NCBI GenBank assembly: GCA_027604505.1
Contig: JADIIX010000010.1
Location: 1-64,000 of the forward strand
Direction of reading: 5' to 3'
Origin: Gonapodya sp. JEL0774
Taxonomy: Eukaryota; Monoblepharomycota; Monoblepharidomycetes; Monoblepharidales; Gonapodyaceae
DNA length: 64,000 nucleotides
The notes beneath the pieces are model-generated. The model had not been told where the DNA came from. It worked only from the letters and a program-made list of their open reading frames with translations, and searched no databases. Made by a program: the position numbers and the translations under genes. Shown piece after piece: positions 47,676 to 58,424 of the stretch (positions within the stretch are counted from its first letter, which is position 1; every line of letters starts with the position of its first letter).

Positions 47676-48756
47676 ATGTCTGGCCAGCTCACCTCTGCGC
47701 CCCATCTCCATGCTGAATCCCGTCCAATCTCGACATCGCCCGCAGCACCTTTGCCACATATTCGCTCTTCAACCGCTCCACGGTCCTCCGATTCCCCTCT
47801 CCAACGATCCGTAGCAGAGTCCCTGGGCGATTTCGAAAAGGTACTGGACAGTGACTCCAAAGCGAGTCAACTTGCAAACGCGGATGCGTCCTTTGCGACA
47901 ACGTCTTCAAACGATTACAATAGATTGATTCTCGGACTCGCTTCCGTCGGGTCTGTGGCTGCGTTCGCCTACACGGTCCGCAAAAATTTCAGAAAGGACG
48001 CCGCTGGTGGTGCAGTGGATCCCTTTGTTTCGGCACAAGCCACAGCAGGGGGTGCGTTGAAGAACCCAAAGTTGGTCGTCTACACATACGCCGGTGGGGC
48101 TTTCGCCACCGCCACGGCACTCGTGGGGTTGGGTGCTTTTGCACTCTTGACAGGCCTGAGTAGCTATTTTGGAGCTGATTCAGTGAGTTGAGTTTGTTAG
48201 TGTACTAACAAAGGGGTCAGGGAGTTTTACAATGTGCCTTGGAGAGCCAATCGCGTAAGCCAAGGAAGATACCCCAAGCAAAGCATTTTGTTCGCACCAC
48301 TGGAGGTGGATTACATGGTTTGGAGGTTTGAGTGGCGGGATTGTGGGTCCATTCATTTCGGCTGTGACGACGGGATGGGACTTGCGCCTTCGATCACTGG
48401 ACTCTTACTTAAACAATGCAATTCGCTCTTCCACCCTCGACCAACAATCTCTAACCCCTGTCGGCACCCAGTGGTCCTCCCTCCACACCTCCCTCCGCCA
48501 GCACTTCCAAACCACCTTTCCCCGCCTCGTCGTCCACTCTGGCCCGGAACCCACACTCTCACGGGACGCGGCATGGCGGGAACTTGTCGAGGAGATGAGG
48601 CAGGAGGCCAAGAAAGAGGAGGAGAGGGTAAAAATTGCGAGAATGGAGGTGGAAGAAGACGGAAAACTGACCGAGGGGGAGAGGAGGAGAAAAGAGGGAT
48701 GGGGAGGGAAGTTGAAACGCGCAGGTGAGGAGGCCATGAAGGGAGCGGGGCTGTGA
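47676..48756 (+). CDS. Two-helix membrane protein, possibly mitochondrial
   Basis: Family uncertain. ATG 47676 (MSGQLTSAPHLHAESRP) opens a Ser/Pro-rich N-terminus with few acidic residues at first. LILGLASVGSVAAFAYTVRK is a membrane helix followed by a basic turn. NPKLVVYTYAGGAFATATAL and VGLGAFALLTGLSSYFG form a second hydrophobic region. Introns near 48182 and 48255 lead to FYNVPWRANR and then GLSGGIVGPFISAVTTGWDL. The C-terminus is a charged helix (AWRELVEEMRQEAKKEEERV). The helix-glycine-helix layout recalls TMEM242/AIM11-type small mitochondrial membrane proteins, but the long C-terminal extension does not fit, so I leave it unnamed. The exon join around 48190-48320 is not settled. Confidence 0.55.
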
Positions 48757-49439
48757 GCGCTGTGGGTACTGGTGCCGTGGTTGAGCGGCAGGGAGCAGCG
48801 TAAAGTCTTGCGTCCACACAGTTGGCAAACAAAGCAAACTCAGGCATCTGTGTGTGCCCAGTCTGAGAACTTGCTCACTGAAAGACTTTGACTTGTCGCA
48901 ATCGGCAAGGCTCGTGGGGTTCAGTTGGGCAATGTTGCGAGGTGTCTGGTGTACAACCTTGACGTGCATGTGTGAACGGGGGCGGTGGAGAGGCCTACAT
49001 AAACGGAAGCGATCGGTGGTGACTTTTGTCGGTCATGTTGAAACTTCCGAGTTGGTTGCATCCACGATATTTTCTATATATACCTCCAATATTGGACCAT
49101 TGTACGACATGCAAAGTTACTAATTAAACTTGCTGCGCACCACGATGTCGCATATTGTCTAAGTTGGTTCCTTCCCAATGAGTGGTGAGCGCTCTCGCGA
49201 ATTCCAGGATCGGACTTCGGCAGATCTTGTTGGGTGTTACTACACGAAGACCTCATCTCCCATTACGAATAAACAACGCGATAAATCAAATAAAGCTATA
49301 TAACATGTTCAACCCTCGCACACGTCCCTGAGTCCAGTTTAATTCATCCCCCTTCTTCAGCCTAAAAGACTCCAAGTCGGGTCGATCACACGTCAAGGCT
49401 AACCTGCACTCCCACGTGATACGTATCCCATGCTTTTCA
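48757..49439. other. Intergenic region
   Basis: No gene seen. A CACGTG box lies at 49413-49418, just upstream of the next ATG, but such a hexamer is expected by chance about once per 4 kb. Confidence 0.3.
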
Positions 49440-50218
49440 ATGTCATCCCCGCACTACTCTGGATCTCCTAACTCACCTACAAACTCGTCTTGTCCGGAAA
49501 TTCCTTCCACCCGAAAGCGAAGACGGTCCTCGCAGTTACCAGGTGGAGACTCCCGGGCCCAGAAGAAAGTAGCATGGTCACACAATGCGTCTCACCGCCT
49601 GAGGCGCTCAATCGCTCGATGGGGTCGTGGATCACAAAACTGGAATCGCATCGCCGATGACGTTGGTGCGAAGATTTCGGTATCCGATGTCGGGGAGCGA
49701 ATTACACTTCTTGAAGCTGGAAAGCGGGAACTGGAAAAGCTCAATGGCATGGATCGCGCAGTTACAGATTTGACCGGTGGAGGGGTATTGACGGACCATG
49801 GTGAAAAACGGAATGTGAGGGGGTTGTCTCACTTTGCATCGTCGGCCTACGAAACTCCCGAAGACGACATTGCCCTCGAGGAAAATCGATCCTTCACACT
49901 CGCCCAACAGGAGGACGATGCTGTTTTTCGTGCGCTTCAACTTGGACTTGATGACCCTGTCTCAAAGGACCCACAGAATCGCGTGCATGTCATGTCGGGC
50001 CATATGAAAGTACTCAAATTCGCGGGCAGGGAGGTAGAGGCCAAAAGAAGAAAGAAAGAGGATGCTTCTGAGCGGTGGCGTGAACTGCTCAATGTGGAGG
50101 TGATGGAGGCTGTTTCACGACGGTGAGTATTGGTGCAGCGCCTGAAACAATCAATGAAACAGCGGAGGCTCGTCGTGAGTGTATGTCACTCGGAGACAGT
50201 AGCAGGTGCTTCAGCTGA
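49440..50218 (+). CDS. Basic, probably nuclear protein of unknown function
   Basis: Not recognised. ATG 49440 (MSSPHYSGSPNSPTNSS) leads to a basic cluster STRKRRRSSQLPGG and AQKKVAWSHNASHRLRRSIA, a likely nuclear localisation region. Then come RITLLEAGKRELEKLNG, a short helix, and acidic stretches ETPEDDIALEENRSF and QQEDDAVFRALQLGL. A second basic helix follows (GREVEAKRRKKEDASERWRE). The first exon ends at VSRR with a GTGAGT donor near 50123. With an AGCAG acceptor near 50205 the protein ends four codons later at TGA 50216-50218. The predicted length is about 230 residues. Confidence 0.55.
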
Positions 50219-50613
50219 GATTCGTCTACTCGTTGGTACGTACAAGCTCCTATTGACTGGGAACCCGGACTCATCCTTCTTCACAGCCCTCAACCCCTGC
50301 GTATTCCGGAGATGATAGGCACCATATCTTGCTTTTGAACCCCTCGGTCACGGGCACTGAAAAAGCTTCCTCTCGCTTGTTTCACCATCTTGCTTCTAGT
50401 GTGTTCCTCTCTGCTCCCCGTGCGCATATCTGCGCTATAACATTCCAGCATTTCCTTCTTCACCTCATCACTTTCCTCTCTCGAGCTATACATCGATCTA
50501 TATTTGCTTATTCCATTTCTCCCCAATCTTTCTTGTCCTCTGCAAGTGAAAACAGTAGCCCACCCTCAACCGTCTCCCGCAGACATGTTCTTGCTGCTTT
50601 CAACTCGATACCA
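50219..50613. other. Intergenic region
   Basis: Pyrimidine-rich, open on the plus strand in the frame of the next gene but without an ATG; most likely promoter and 5' UTR. Confidence 0.35.
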
Positions 50614-51555
50614 ATGGAGCAACGCATCAATGTTGACTACAGCGATGCAACACACCTCGCACGATTGCTCCTCACGGAACGCGGGCGGCAGTTCTGTAAG
50701 GATGAGTACAGCCTGGATCTCGAAGAATTGACACGCTCGAGGTTGAATGCTTGCTCCCCCGATGAATCTGCAGAAAGAGTGGATGGACGTGCAGGTGGTC
50801 ACGATTTCGGTGCTGCTGCCGATGAAGATTTCTTATACAGTGAAGATGCCCACAGCCGAGTCGACTCAGATATGAGTGAAGACCCGGGCGATTCCTCCGT
50901 GGACTTAGCCTTCCTTACCACCCCTCACGCACCGTGGCGTGCGTATGCAGATCCGGATCCTTTGTGGTCAGCAGAGCTGGCGAGGCGGATGGCTGAGCAA
51001 AGCAAGGGGACCAGGATTGAGCTGAGCGAAGAATATGTTATTGACGAAGAGAGTGAGAATGAAGGCGAAGTTGAAGGCGATGATAGGTACTTAAATAATA
51101 GAGTTTTAGAAAAGGGAGTGGACATGCAGGACTCTCAACACGGACGAGGACAGAGTGCAGACCCGGGTACGAGCGAGAGTGAGAGTGAGACCGATTTGGA
51201 GACTGGAAGTGATGATTACGGTGAGACTGGAAGTGAGATTGACAATGAGATTGACAGTGAGATTGACAGTGAGATTGACAGTGAGGTTGAGAGCGGGAGC
51301 AACTCCGGATCGGACGATGATGCAGTGAGCGGAAGGGAAAGTGAAAGTAACGGGAATGAGGAAAGCGAACCCCACCAAGAGACTGGAAGCGATGAGAGCG
51401 ACGGTGCTGAATCAGACGAGGGTAACGAAAGAGCTGCACATCCTTTCTTACTTAGTGATGGTAGAGGTGGAGGTAAACATGCTCCCACCGCAAGTTTGGT
51501 ACTGCCAAGTTCAAGCTCTGATTCAGACCCCAATTCTGATTCGGACTCTGATTGA
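50614..51555 (+). CDS. Very acidic Ser/Asp/Glu repeat protein
   Basis: Unrecognised single-exon frame from ATG 50614 to TGA 51553-51555, 313 codons. The first 100 residues are the only complex part (MEQRINVDYSDATHLARLLL, then FCKDEYSLDLEELTRSRLNA) and could fold. From about residue 140 it becomes acidic and disordered. It includes DIDS-like tandem units (EIDNEIDSEIDSEIDSEVES) coded by a 12-nt repeat, then further Ser/Asp/Gly-rich sequence, and it ends SSSSDSDPNSDSDSD. Many SDxE/SxxE sites would suit casein kinase 2. Such tails occur in histone- or nucleolus-binding proteins, but nothing here proves that. It could also be low-complexity frame without function, though the strict codon phase argues for coding. 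Confidence 0.6.
   Translation: MEQRINVDYSDATHLARLLLTERGRQFCKDEYSLDLEELTRSRLNACSPDESAERVDGRAGGHDFGAAADEDFLYSEDAHSRVDSDMSEDPGDSSVDLAFLTTPHAPWRAYADPDPLWSAELARRMAEQSKGTRIELSEEYVIDEESENEGEVEGDDRYLNNRVLEKGVDMQDSQHGRGQSADPGTSESESETDLETGSDDYGETGSEIDNEIDSEIDSEIDSEVESGSNSGSDDDAVSGRESESNGNEESEPHQETGSDESDGAESDEGNERAAHPFLLSDGRGGGKHAPTASLVLPSSSSDSDPNSDSDSD
51233..51294 (+). repeat. 12-nt tandem repeat (GAGATTGACAGT)
   Basis: About five near-perfect head-to-tail copies of a 12-mer, GAGATTGACARTG-type, coding Glu-Ile-Asp-Ser. The last copy has GTT for ATT. Copy number is a multiple of three bases, so changes would keep the frame. Confidence 0.85.
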
Positions 51556-52186
51556 TTCATTGCGTAGCCACATTTCAAAACACAATTGCAGCATATGTTT
51601 TAGAGCACACTCATTTCCCACCCATGTGTTCAACCGTAGGACTAGGCTTTGGTTCTTATGTAGAAAACCTATATCATAGTTTCAGGAGAACGGAAATGTC
51701 GTTTATTTGTTGCAGCGGCAAATGTATGGATGGATTCGTTCAACAAATACAGTAACCTCTTCTCGTCGATCGAATTCGCGATCAAACTATTTGGTGTTCG
51801 CAAGGAACCGAGAACTGTGTCGCAGAGATTTTCAAAAGTGCATTTTCAATTCTCTTGTGTACTTTTAAGCCTGGTCGCCAAGTGTACAATTGTTGGGGAA
51901 CGGTGAGGGGGCTTGCTGTTGCGTTTTGGATATCACCTTTTGTTACCACCTTTGCGCAAGTCATTGAGAAGGGGAATGTCCACACTAGAATTTTGTGTCC
52001 GTCTTACCTCTGTACTCACCAGATCATTCAAATAGCACGGCATGGGAGATGAAAATATACGATGAAACTCCAAGTACTTTATTCATCAACTGTTGTGTAT
52101 GCTGCAAGTTTCTCGACAAGGGCTGTGCAATATGCAAGGCACTACTATGAACTTCTAGGGTCCTTCTACATAATGATATATCCCGT
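51556..52186. other. Downstream flank of secreted-protein copy 1
   Basis: The part from about 51955 to 52186 is homologous to 56240-56481 and 58187-58424 (shared words such as AAGTC.T.GAGAAGGGG and AGATCATTCA). It is therefore the 3' arm of the duplicated unit. 51556-51950 shows no gene. Confidence 0.6.
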
Positions 52187-52881
52187 TCAGACAAGGGTTG
52201 CGAACACTCCTGTATTGTACGATTAATGGTCAACAAGAGTTCTCTGGAATCTATTCAAGAAAGAAACTCACCGGCGACGGTAACTGCAACCGCTCCCAGA
52301 ATTCCGCCACGGACAGACGAAGCTCCGCCAATCTTCGCGTTGTAGGCGTTGCATACATTGGCGAAGTTGGTAAACTGTACTGCAACTGGGCTGGAAGAAA
52401 AGTTGGAGCATTGGGAGGCGGGTGTTGCGGCATCGTACTGCGCAGCGAAGTCAGTGTCGTTGGCGGCTAACTTGGTGCAAGTGGTGTTAAGTGCAGTCAG
52501 AGCAGTCTGGAGATCAGCTGCGGATAAACCACCAGCTGCGGCGGCGATGGTGAAGCAGGAGGTGAAGAGAGGCTTCTGAACCGCCGTGCAGGTAGCGAGA
52601 GGGAAGAACTTCGAACAAGGAGAAGTCTGGACAGCGGTGGCTCCGGCGACGAAGTTGGTGCAAGAGCTACAGTCCAGCTTTCCAGTGGTCTGGCGCTTGG
52701 AAAGCGAGTCTTTGGACGAGTAGATGGGAGAAGTTGACCACGGATGAAAAGGCGGATGATAATGAGTGAAAGGCGGGAGAAATGTCAGAAAGTCTTGCTC
52801 ATATTTGAAGTACTCACTGGCTTGAGCCACGACAGACAAGATTGCGAGGAAGGCGGCAACGATGGCGAAAGCGCGAGCCAT
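52187..52881 (-). CDS. Secreted eight-Cys, probably GPI-anchored protein, copy 1
   Basis: First of three tandem paralogs; family not recognised. Exon 1 (52881-52818) codes a clear signal peptide, MARAFAIVAAFLAILSVVAQA. Exon 2 (52709-52272) begins NSLSKRQ, where KR is a possible Kex2 site. It then has eight cysteines: C-S-S-C, SPC, ATC, TSC, TTC, SQC and NVC, with hydrophobic Ala-rich stretches between (FTIAAAAGGLSAADL) and one N-x-S/T site at NDT. The end of exon 2, GGASSVRGGILGAVAVTVA, is a hydrophobic tail. A 23-nt exon 3 (52209-52187) adds GVFATLV and the stop. Signal peptide plus short hydrophobic end with small residues upstream fits a GPI-anchored cell wall or surface protein. It is not the CFEM pattern. 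This copy differs from the other two at NTTC (DTAC), SLSKRQTT (PLSKRQAS) and SSCTN (TSCTK). Confidence 0.8.
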
Positions 52882-55800
52882 TGTTTGAAGTGATGTTTGA
52901 AATGGAATGGTTTAAGAGGGAAGTGGATGGGAATGCGTTGGTGGACCAAGCAGTGATGGAGGCCATTTTATGTTGGGAAGTGTTGTTCTGTTCCATTTTA
53001 CCCGATTTTTCCGGACCCAGTGAGAACTGATCAGGCACTGGCTGCGGTGCCTTGAACCCCCTGGAATGAGCGGCAGACGGACGGACAGCAGCGGGGGCAG
53101 CGGCTGCGACCAAACGAACAGACCCTGAGCGCATCACCCGGGAACGGACTATAAGATCCAGAAGGGGACAGGAAGGAAAGACGGATAGACGGTGGGAGCG
53201 CAATGCTGGTGGAGAGTGCGAATGGCTGCTACATCGAAAGAGGGTTGGGGGGGGGGGGGGACCCTGGCGAACCTCACTGCCAAGCCCTCTCTCCCACCAC
53301 AAATGCACATTTTGGGTCAGAAACACAGGAATATTTGATATAACAAGCGAAACCCCCCGAAAACTTGTACATATCATAAGCCATAATCGATCGCCGACCC
53401 GAAAGGTGACTTTGTTTCACTCTTTTGGGTTCAATACGATGTTTTTTACTCAAAAAAGGAGCAAATAGTGTAAGAGGCTCATCAAAATACCACAATAGTT
53501 ACATCATTCGGTGATTGACGAATGTGCCTTTGTGGGGTGATGGATTGCCCAGAACCTCCCCCTCATCTTGGCCAAACCTCCGGCATGACACGGCGACCAG
53601 GTTGAACAAAACTTGGCACTTGGACTTGGACTTGGCAAAACTCAGAACTCTTTTGGCGGAGTGACGATATATTCTTTTAGAACATTTTGCTATTTGCATT
53701 CCGAAATACGTTTGTTTGTGTGGTTGGTTATGCCGTCGGCAGTACGCAGTCGAGTGCCTCGGATACTTCGACTGTAGAGAACTCGGGACCTTTGAGTACT
53801 CTTTGTGCATTTAAAAGTGCTACTTTGAACTCTGTGTTGTAAAAGAGACTTCATTGGAGGGAGTCAAGTCTCTGGTTGCATCTCCATCGTTCCTGGAATA
53901 GTCCTCCGCTACCTTTCGATGCTCGATCTATCACCCATTCTCAAACCGATCTTGCGCTCGCTTTCGTGTGGCACCGGGGTCCTGTCATAGGCCGTAGCGG
54001 CAACCATGTCTAAATGTTCTTCCTTTCTTTCCCCCACCATCGTCGGTACTGAGGTGTCGGAACATAACGAGAACTACATCAACGGAAGTCTAAACCTTCC
54101 CTTCTGAAATATCTGTGTGGATTTCCTCTATGTTACTTTTTCTGGTATTTGAGCCGTCATGGTTTCTCGCCCGCTCATATATATGTACTCATGAACACCA
54201 CCGCAAACGATTGATTTCGGAATAGAAGTGGGGATTTTATACGAAGAAATATACTGTCGCTCCAGATAAAAGTTCCAAGTCTAAGTCCTCTTTCAAGTTC
54301 GCCAAGTCCATGTGCCAAGTTTTGTCCAACCCGCCGCTGCCGCTACACGTGGATAATTAGCGCCGTCGCTTATCATGACACCTCTGTTACCGATTTGCGT
54401 CCCTCATCTGTGAATTCTTCGCTCGGAGCCCTCATGCTTGTTTCCGCAGTTTCAACCAGAACACGGGCTGCTCTCTGCGTGGGGTAAAATTGTGTTGATT
54501 TCGACAAAAGTGCATCCACGTCCATAGACATCCACGCGTCAGCCTCGGGGATACGTACAAGTTCAGTGGTTTGCTGCCTTGGAAGCCCGCCTCGTGTACA
54601 TATCTCACTAAACAACATATTCTCCTGAACTTTTTCCCACCTTCTCCATTTCGATCCTGTTCCTCGATATAATACGAGTTGCTGTTGGCGCAATCGGACC
54701 TGTAACGGCTCCTTTGGTCTCGGGAGCGGTCTGTGAAGACGGGTACCGAACACACTTCATTCTGCTCCAACGGCTGGCCGTCAAAGCAATTCTGTAAAAA
54801 TGAATGAAACTTCTTGGAGTTGTCTGACTGCTTCGGGCGCCTGGGATAACTGGTTTAACCAGAGAATGGGGTGTGGGGTTTCGAGTGGATGATTACTTGC
54901 TTCTGACAAAGAGACCCAAGAAATTCTATGCGAGTGTCAAAAATAACGTTAACGAAGTGGATGATACCCTCTGTAAAGATATCCAGCGGTCGTGGCTTTG
55001 AGGACGATGATTGCTTGTAATGACTGCGAACTCTCGCAGAGGTGATGCAGCCGTGAACCAAACCACCACAAATATGAACAATAATTCTTAAGGATTCAGC
55101 CAAGTGATGATGCTGGTCTAACACACCACGGGCCGTTGGGATGATAATGGAACTATTTGTGTTATTCGCGTCAAACCGCGAGCTTTCCGCTTGCAGCCTG
55201 ACATAGGGCATCGACCAGGCTGATGTACAGCTCTTCCATAATCTCTTGGTGAGATGATCTTGTCTCTCTGGCAAGAATTCAGAATTCTCTCTGTGAGAGC
55301 CGTGAGAGCCAACTGAGGTGTCAGGCTGTCAGTCGGCAGCACAGAATCAAATTACCCGATTCGGATGTCGCGCCGGATTATTACGACTCATGTGACAGCT
55401 TTCGTGTGATTTGCGCCACGCAAAATGTCGAAATGAGTGCAGGAAGATCTTACTTGACGGTTGAGTCGATGTCGTGCACGGGAGTTCTGTTCGCCCATTC
55501 TCCTCCTTCTCCCTGCCAGTTTATCTTCGGCGGACATCATTCGTCTTCGTCCCAAGCGTATCGTTCTTATGACTTCTCCGTTCTTTGCGGCTCGTACCTC
55601 GCATCAAGTTGTCGGGGAGACCGACTGAAACATGTGAACATGGCAATAAAGAATGGTCTGCGACGCACTATAAAGTGGCACAACATCGAAAAATAGCGCA
55701 ATGACGTCGAATTCGGTGCTTGAACTCATGCATGTAACGGTTTTAAGAGACAATGCTGGGCAGAGAGCACAGAAGAATCCCCTTTCGATGAAAACGTTAC

Positions 55801-56481
55801 AGGTAAGCCCATGGAAGCCACCAACGGCATATTGCTCCACGAAGATGCATTTCTTGGTTACAGTATACGCGTGCACCGAAATTGATACGCCCAGTAATCT
55901 GCTAGCGCAGTGTTTACAGTAAGAAGTCGTTTGATCATGGGTGAGTCCCGTGTCAAATCATCCCGAACACAACTCAGGAGCCCTGAGCAATCAGAGAAAC
56001 AGGATCACCTGCCCTCTGTCGGTACTGTGACGAGAGGGTGAGATGTTCAGGCGGCCGCCACTCCTGAATCCAGAGCGAGCCCACCCGCCGTGACAGAGGC
56101 CGAGATGGAGGAAGGAGGCGGACACGAGAGGAAGCCAGTCGGCGGGTGGTCGGTGCCGGTCCCACGTCACGCCACGTTCAGGCCGGGACTCGAACACAAA
56201 CCTGACCTAGAAATCGCCTCTCGTTATCACTTTTCAGTGCGCAAGTCGTAGAGAAGGGGGAGCATCAGTACTAGATTCTTGTGATCTTACATCTGTAGTC
56301 ACGAGATCATTCACACATCTGCAGTACAGGATTCCCGATGAAAACACGGACCGTAAATGAGGATATTTAGAAATAACTGTACTACAGTTGTCGATCAACC
56401 ACTGTGTATGCAGCAATGTTTTTCGACCGGGGCGAAACAACGTGCAATTGCAAGCGCTAACAACCTATGCTGAAACCCCGT
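52882..56481. other. Intergenic region between copies 1 and 2
   Basis: 52882-53290 is the 5' arm of the duplicated unit, with clear matches to 57183-57600 (for example GGATAGAC.GTGGGAGCGCAATGCTGGTGGAGAGTGCGAA). A 14-nt G run lies at 53247-53260. 53300-55960 has only short frames on both strands and no recognisable gene. 55970-56481 is the 3' arm of copy 2, homologous to 57910-58424. The arms include the words CAGAGAAACAGGA, CCTGCCCTC.GTCGGT.CTGTGACGAGAGGG and GTTCAGGCCGGGACTC. Confidence 0.6.
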
Positions 56482-57182
56482 TCAGACAAGAGTTGCGAAC
56501 ACTCCTATAGATGATTCATGGTCAAAAGAGTCGTCCAGAAACTGTTCAAGAAAGTAACTCACCGGCAACGGTAACTGCAACCGCTCCCAGAATTCCGCCA
56601 CGGACAGACGAAGCTCCGCCAATCTTCGCGTTGTAGGCGTTGCATACAGTAGCGAAGTTGGTGAACTGCACTGCGACTGGGCTGGAAGCGAAGTTGGAGC
56701 ATTGGGAGGCGGGTGTTGCGGCATCGTACTGCGCAGCGAAGTCAGTGTCGTTGGCCGCCAACTTGGTGCAAGCGGTGTCCAGCCCATCCAGAGCAGTCTT
56801 GAGATCAGCTGCAGACAAACCACCAGCCGCGGCGGCGATGGTGAAGCAGGAGGTGAAGAGAGGCTTCTGCACCGCTGTGCAGGTAGCGAGAGGGAAGAAC
56901 TTCGAACAAGGAGAAGTCTGGACAGCGGTGGCTCCGGCGACGAATTTCGTGCAAGAGGTACAGTCCAGCTTAGCGCTGGCCTGGCGCTTGGAAAGCGGGT
57001 CTTTGGACGAGTAGATGGGAGAAGTTGACGATGGATGAAAAGGCGGTAGGACGAGATTGATAATGAGTGAAAGGCGGCAGAAATGTCAGAAAGGCCTGCT
57101 CATATGTGAAATACTCACTGGCTTGAGCAACGACAGACAAGATTGCGAGGAAGGCGACAACGATGGCGAAAGTGCGAGCCAT
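56482..57182 (-). CDS. Secreted eight-Cys, probably GPI-anchored protein, copy 2
   Basis: Same three-exon plan as the other two copies. Exon 1 from ATG 57182 gives MARTFAIVVAFLAILSVVAQA, exon 2 starts NPLSKRQASAKLDCTSCTKF, and all eight cysteines are kept. The core reads KTALDGLDTACTKLAANDTDF, then SQCSNFASS and TVCNAYN. The hydrophobic end GGILGAVAVTVA is completed by a last exon coding GVFATLV with TGA at 56482-56484. Retaining the last intron instead gives GELLS and a stop. The exon 2 sequence is almost identical to copy 3, which points to a recent duplication or gene conversion. Splice donors (GTGAGT) and acceptors are intact, so it should be expressed. Confidence 0.8.
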
Positions 57183-58424
57183 TGTGTGAAGTTATGTTTG
57201 AAATGGAATGGATTGAGAGGGAAGTGGATGGGAATGAGTTGGTGACAAAAGGTGTTATGCAGGCCATTTTAAATGAATATCGGGAACTGTTTTTCTGTTC
57301 TATTATTTTACCGATTTTTTTTAGGGAACAGATGCAACAGAACTGGTCAAGCACGTCACACACGGCACCAGGCTCCGCCGCCCGCCGTTGCCTTGAACCC
57401 TTTGGAAGGAGAAGACAGTGGCGGGCTATGACCAAACCCATAGTGCACCACCCGGGAACTCGCGAAGATCCAGAAGAGGAAGGATAGACGGATAGACAGT
57501 GGGAGCGCAATGCTGGTGGAGAGTGCGAAGGGCTGATCTGGAAGAAGGACGGGGCGAACCTCACTGCCGTCCCCCACAAATGCACATTTTGACAAGACTC
57601 ACCTATGATCAAACGGCCTCAAAACACTGCTGCAGCGGATTACTATAATTCATCACCCACAAAAATTTCTGTTTGTGTCAATCTCATAGAATGATATATT
57701 ATTGTGGCATTTTGATACACTATTTGCTCATTTTTTGAGTCAAACACGTTGTATTCAATCACAACAGAGATATTTATTAGTCACCGCTCGGAGTAGGCGC
57801 TCGATTATTGTTTATGGTACGTCAAGTGCTGTGTTCCCCTTCGCGGGTTTTCGCTTGTAATAATAGCAAAATAATTCCTTTGTTTCTGATCGTCAAATCG
57901 TCCCGAAACAACAACAAAAGAGCCCTGAGTAATCAGAGAAACAGGAAAACCTGCCCTCCGTCGGTGCTGTGACGAGAGGGTGAGATAGTCAGGTGGTCCC
58001 CACTCCTGAATCCAGGCCGAGCACACCTGCTGTGACGAGAGGGCGAGATGTTGGAGGAAGGAGGCGGACAAGAGAGGAAGCCAGTCGACGAGTGTATGTG
58101 TGGCCTGTCCCACGTCACGCCCGTTCAGGCCGGGACTCCACAAACCTGGGCTAGAAATGCTTCTCGTAACCACTTTTCAGTGCGCAAGTCGTAGAGAAGG
58201 GGAGCACCAGTGCTAGAATTTTGTGATCTTACATCTATAGTCATGAGATCATTCACATTTGTAGCACAGGATTCCAGATGAAAACACGGACCGGAAATGA
58301 AAATATTTAAAAATAACCGAACTACAGTTCTTGATCAACCATTTTGTAATATGCAGCAATTTTTTCGACCGGGGCGAAACTACGTGCAATGGCAAGGCAC
58401 TAACTGCTTATGCCGAGACTCCAT
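57183..58424. other. Intergenic region between copies 2 and 3
   Basis: 57183-57600 is the 5' arm of copy 2, shared with copy 1. 57600-57880 is AT-rich and appears unique. 57890-58424 is the 3' arm of copy 3, shared with copy 2. No gene. Confidence 0.6.

Noticed and set aside
53247-53260. Run of 14 G
   Set aside because: Simple homopolymer in non-coding DNA; may vary in sequencing and shows no G-quadruplex spacing.
53499-55300. Several minus-strand frames of 70-140 codons
   Set aside because: No family match, no consistent splice joins and no codon pattern distinguishing them from background; left as intergenic.
56178-56200. Minus-strand GTTCGAGTCCCGGCC, like the 3' half of a tRNA or a tRNA-derived SINE
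   Set aside because: Stem pairing fails and no proper A box lies upstream; the related site at 58128-58142 lacks the TTCGA, so it is part of the duplicated arm only.
56640-57014. Long open frame antisense to secreted copy 2 (and the same at 58583-58957 and 52349-52579)
   Set aside because: It mirrors exon 2 of the paralogs, is Ala-rich on both strands because of codon choice, and shows no signal or domain of its own.
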